From: a bacterium
GTDB lineage: Bacteria; Patescibacteriota; Saccharimonadia; Saccharimonadales; UBA4665
DNA: 5,440 nt
Assembly: GCA_021788675.1 (NCBI GenBank)
Contig: JAJYKI010000053.1
Location: forward strand, 1 to 5,440
Reading direction: 5' to 3'
Below, piece by piece: positions 5,281 through 5,440 of the stretch (the first letter of the stretch is position 1; each line of letters begins with the position of its first letter). The notes under the pieces are model-generated. The model was not told the DNA's origin, did not search any database, and saw only the letters and a list, made by a program, of their open reading frames with translations. A program made the translations under genes and the position numbers.

Positions 5281-5440
5281 GTAACCAAGCGTCGAAGCCT
5301 AAACTTAATTTGAAGCAAAGTTTATCTAAGCTAGTTATCGCCAGAAAATACCTTTGGATTGGATTGGCTTTGTTTTTAGTCGTGTCTTATGGTTATGTCG
5401 TGATTAAAATCAACGGCTTCGTTCAACAGCAACCGACCAC
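5277..5440 (+). CDS. Bitopic membrane protein of unknown function, N-terminal part (runs off window)
   Basis: An ATG at 5277 overlaps the pilO stop (ATGA) and opens a frame that continues to the window edge, giving 54 visible residues. The first 24 are basic and Ser/Gln/Lys rich (MSNQASKPKLNLKQ and on to ARK), followed by one hydrophobic helix at about 25-43 (YLWIGLALFLVVSYGYVV) and the start of a polar region rich in Gln. The positive charge before the helix predicts the N-terminus inside and the remainder outside. In diderm T4P operons this slot holds pilP, but PilP is a lipoprotein, and no lipobox cysteine is present here. I do not recognise the family. It may be a further platform component that replaces PilP in a cell without an outer-membrane secretin. 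Confidence 0.75.
   Translation, partial: MSNQASKPKLNLKQSLSKLVIARKYLWIGLALFLVVSYGYVVIKINGFVQQQPT

Noticed and set aside
1..5440. CRISPR array, tRNA/rRNA genes, insertion sequence, attachment site
   Set aside because: Coding density is nearly complete, with no regular direct repeats outside protein-level repeats, no terminal inverted repeats and no structured RNA seen by eye.

Overview
The window is a single block of same-strand genes for a type IV pilus (T4P) machine, with every gene on the + strand. The organism looks like a member of the Candidate Phyla Radiation (Patescibacteria), with Saccharibacteria as my first guess. Three things point that way. The GspG-like pilin has the compact CPR style. 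The large PilX/GspK-like protein has a C-terminal region that I associate from memory with CPR pilus loci. The one visible promoter is an extended -10 (TGGTATAAT) of a kind I recall as common in these genomes. TGA is used as a real stop at several tightly overlapping gene junctions, so the UGA=Gly code of Gracilibacteria/Absconditabacteria is excluded. The lineage is inferred from style and not from a database match.

Left part (1-2314): three overlapping genes. They are the 3' end of a PilV/GspI-like minor pilin, a complete PilW/GspJ-like minor pilin with a textbook prepilin leader (G11|F12, Glu at +5), and a 473-residue PilX/GspK-like protein. The last has a prepilin-like N-terminus without Glu+5 and a large Gly/Asn/Ser/Thr-rich, probably beta-helical C-terminal domain. 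The order matches the I-J-K (V-W-X) tip complexes of type II secretion pseudopili and T4P, so the trio probably primes pilus assembly and caps the fibre tip.

Middle (2315-2882): an 82-base gap carries the promoter, followed by a 161-residue type IV pilin of the PilA/GspG type.

Right part (2935-5440): pilM (actin-like cytoplasmic ATPase fold), pilN (bitopic, with the N-terminal NLLP motif that docks on PilM), pilO (bitopic, coiled coil plus small domain), and the start of a further bitopic protein in the slot where diderm bacteria carry pilP. These proteins form the inner-membrane alignment platform that links the cytoplasmic motor to the growing pilus. The junctions are very tight (1-base gap, then two ATGA overlaps), which implies translational coupling and fixed stoichiometry.

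No RNA genes, mobile elements, CRISPR arrays or clear terminators were seen. The longest non-coding stretch is 82 bases. The most interesting items are the large putative tip protein, the unidentified gene after pilO, and a 15-codon open frame whose stop overlaps the pilM start.
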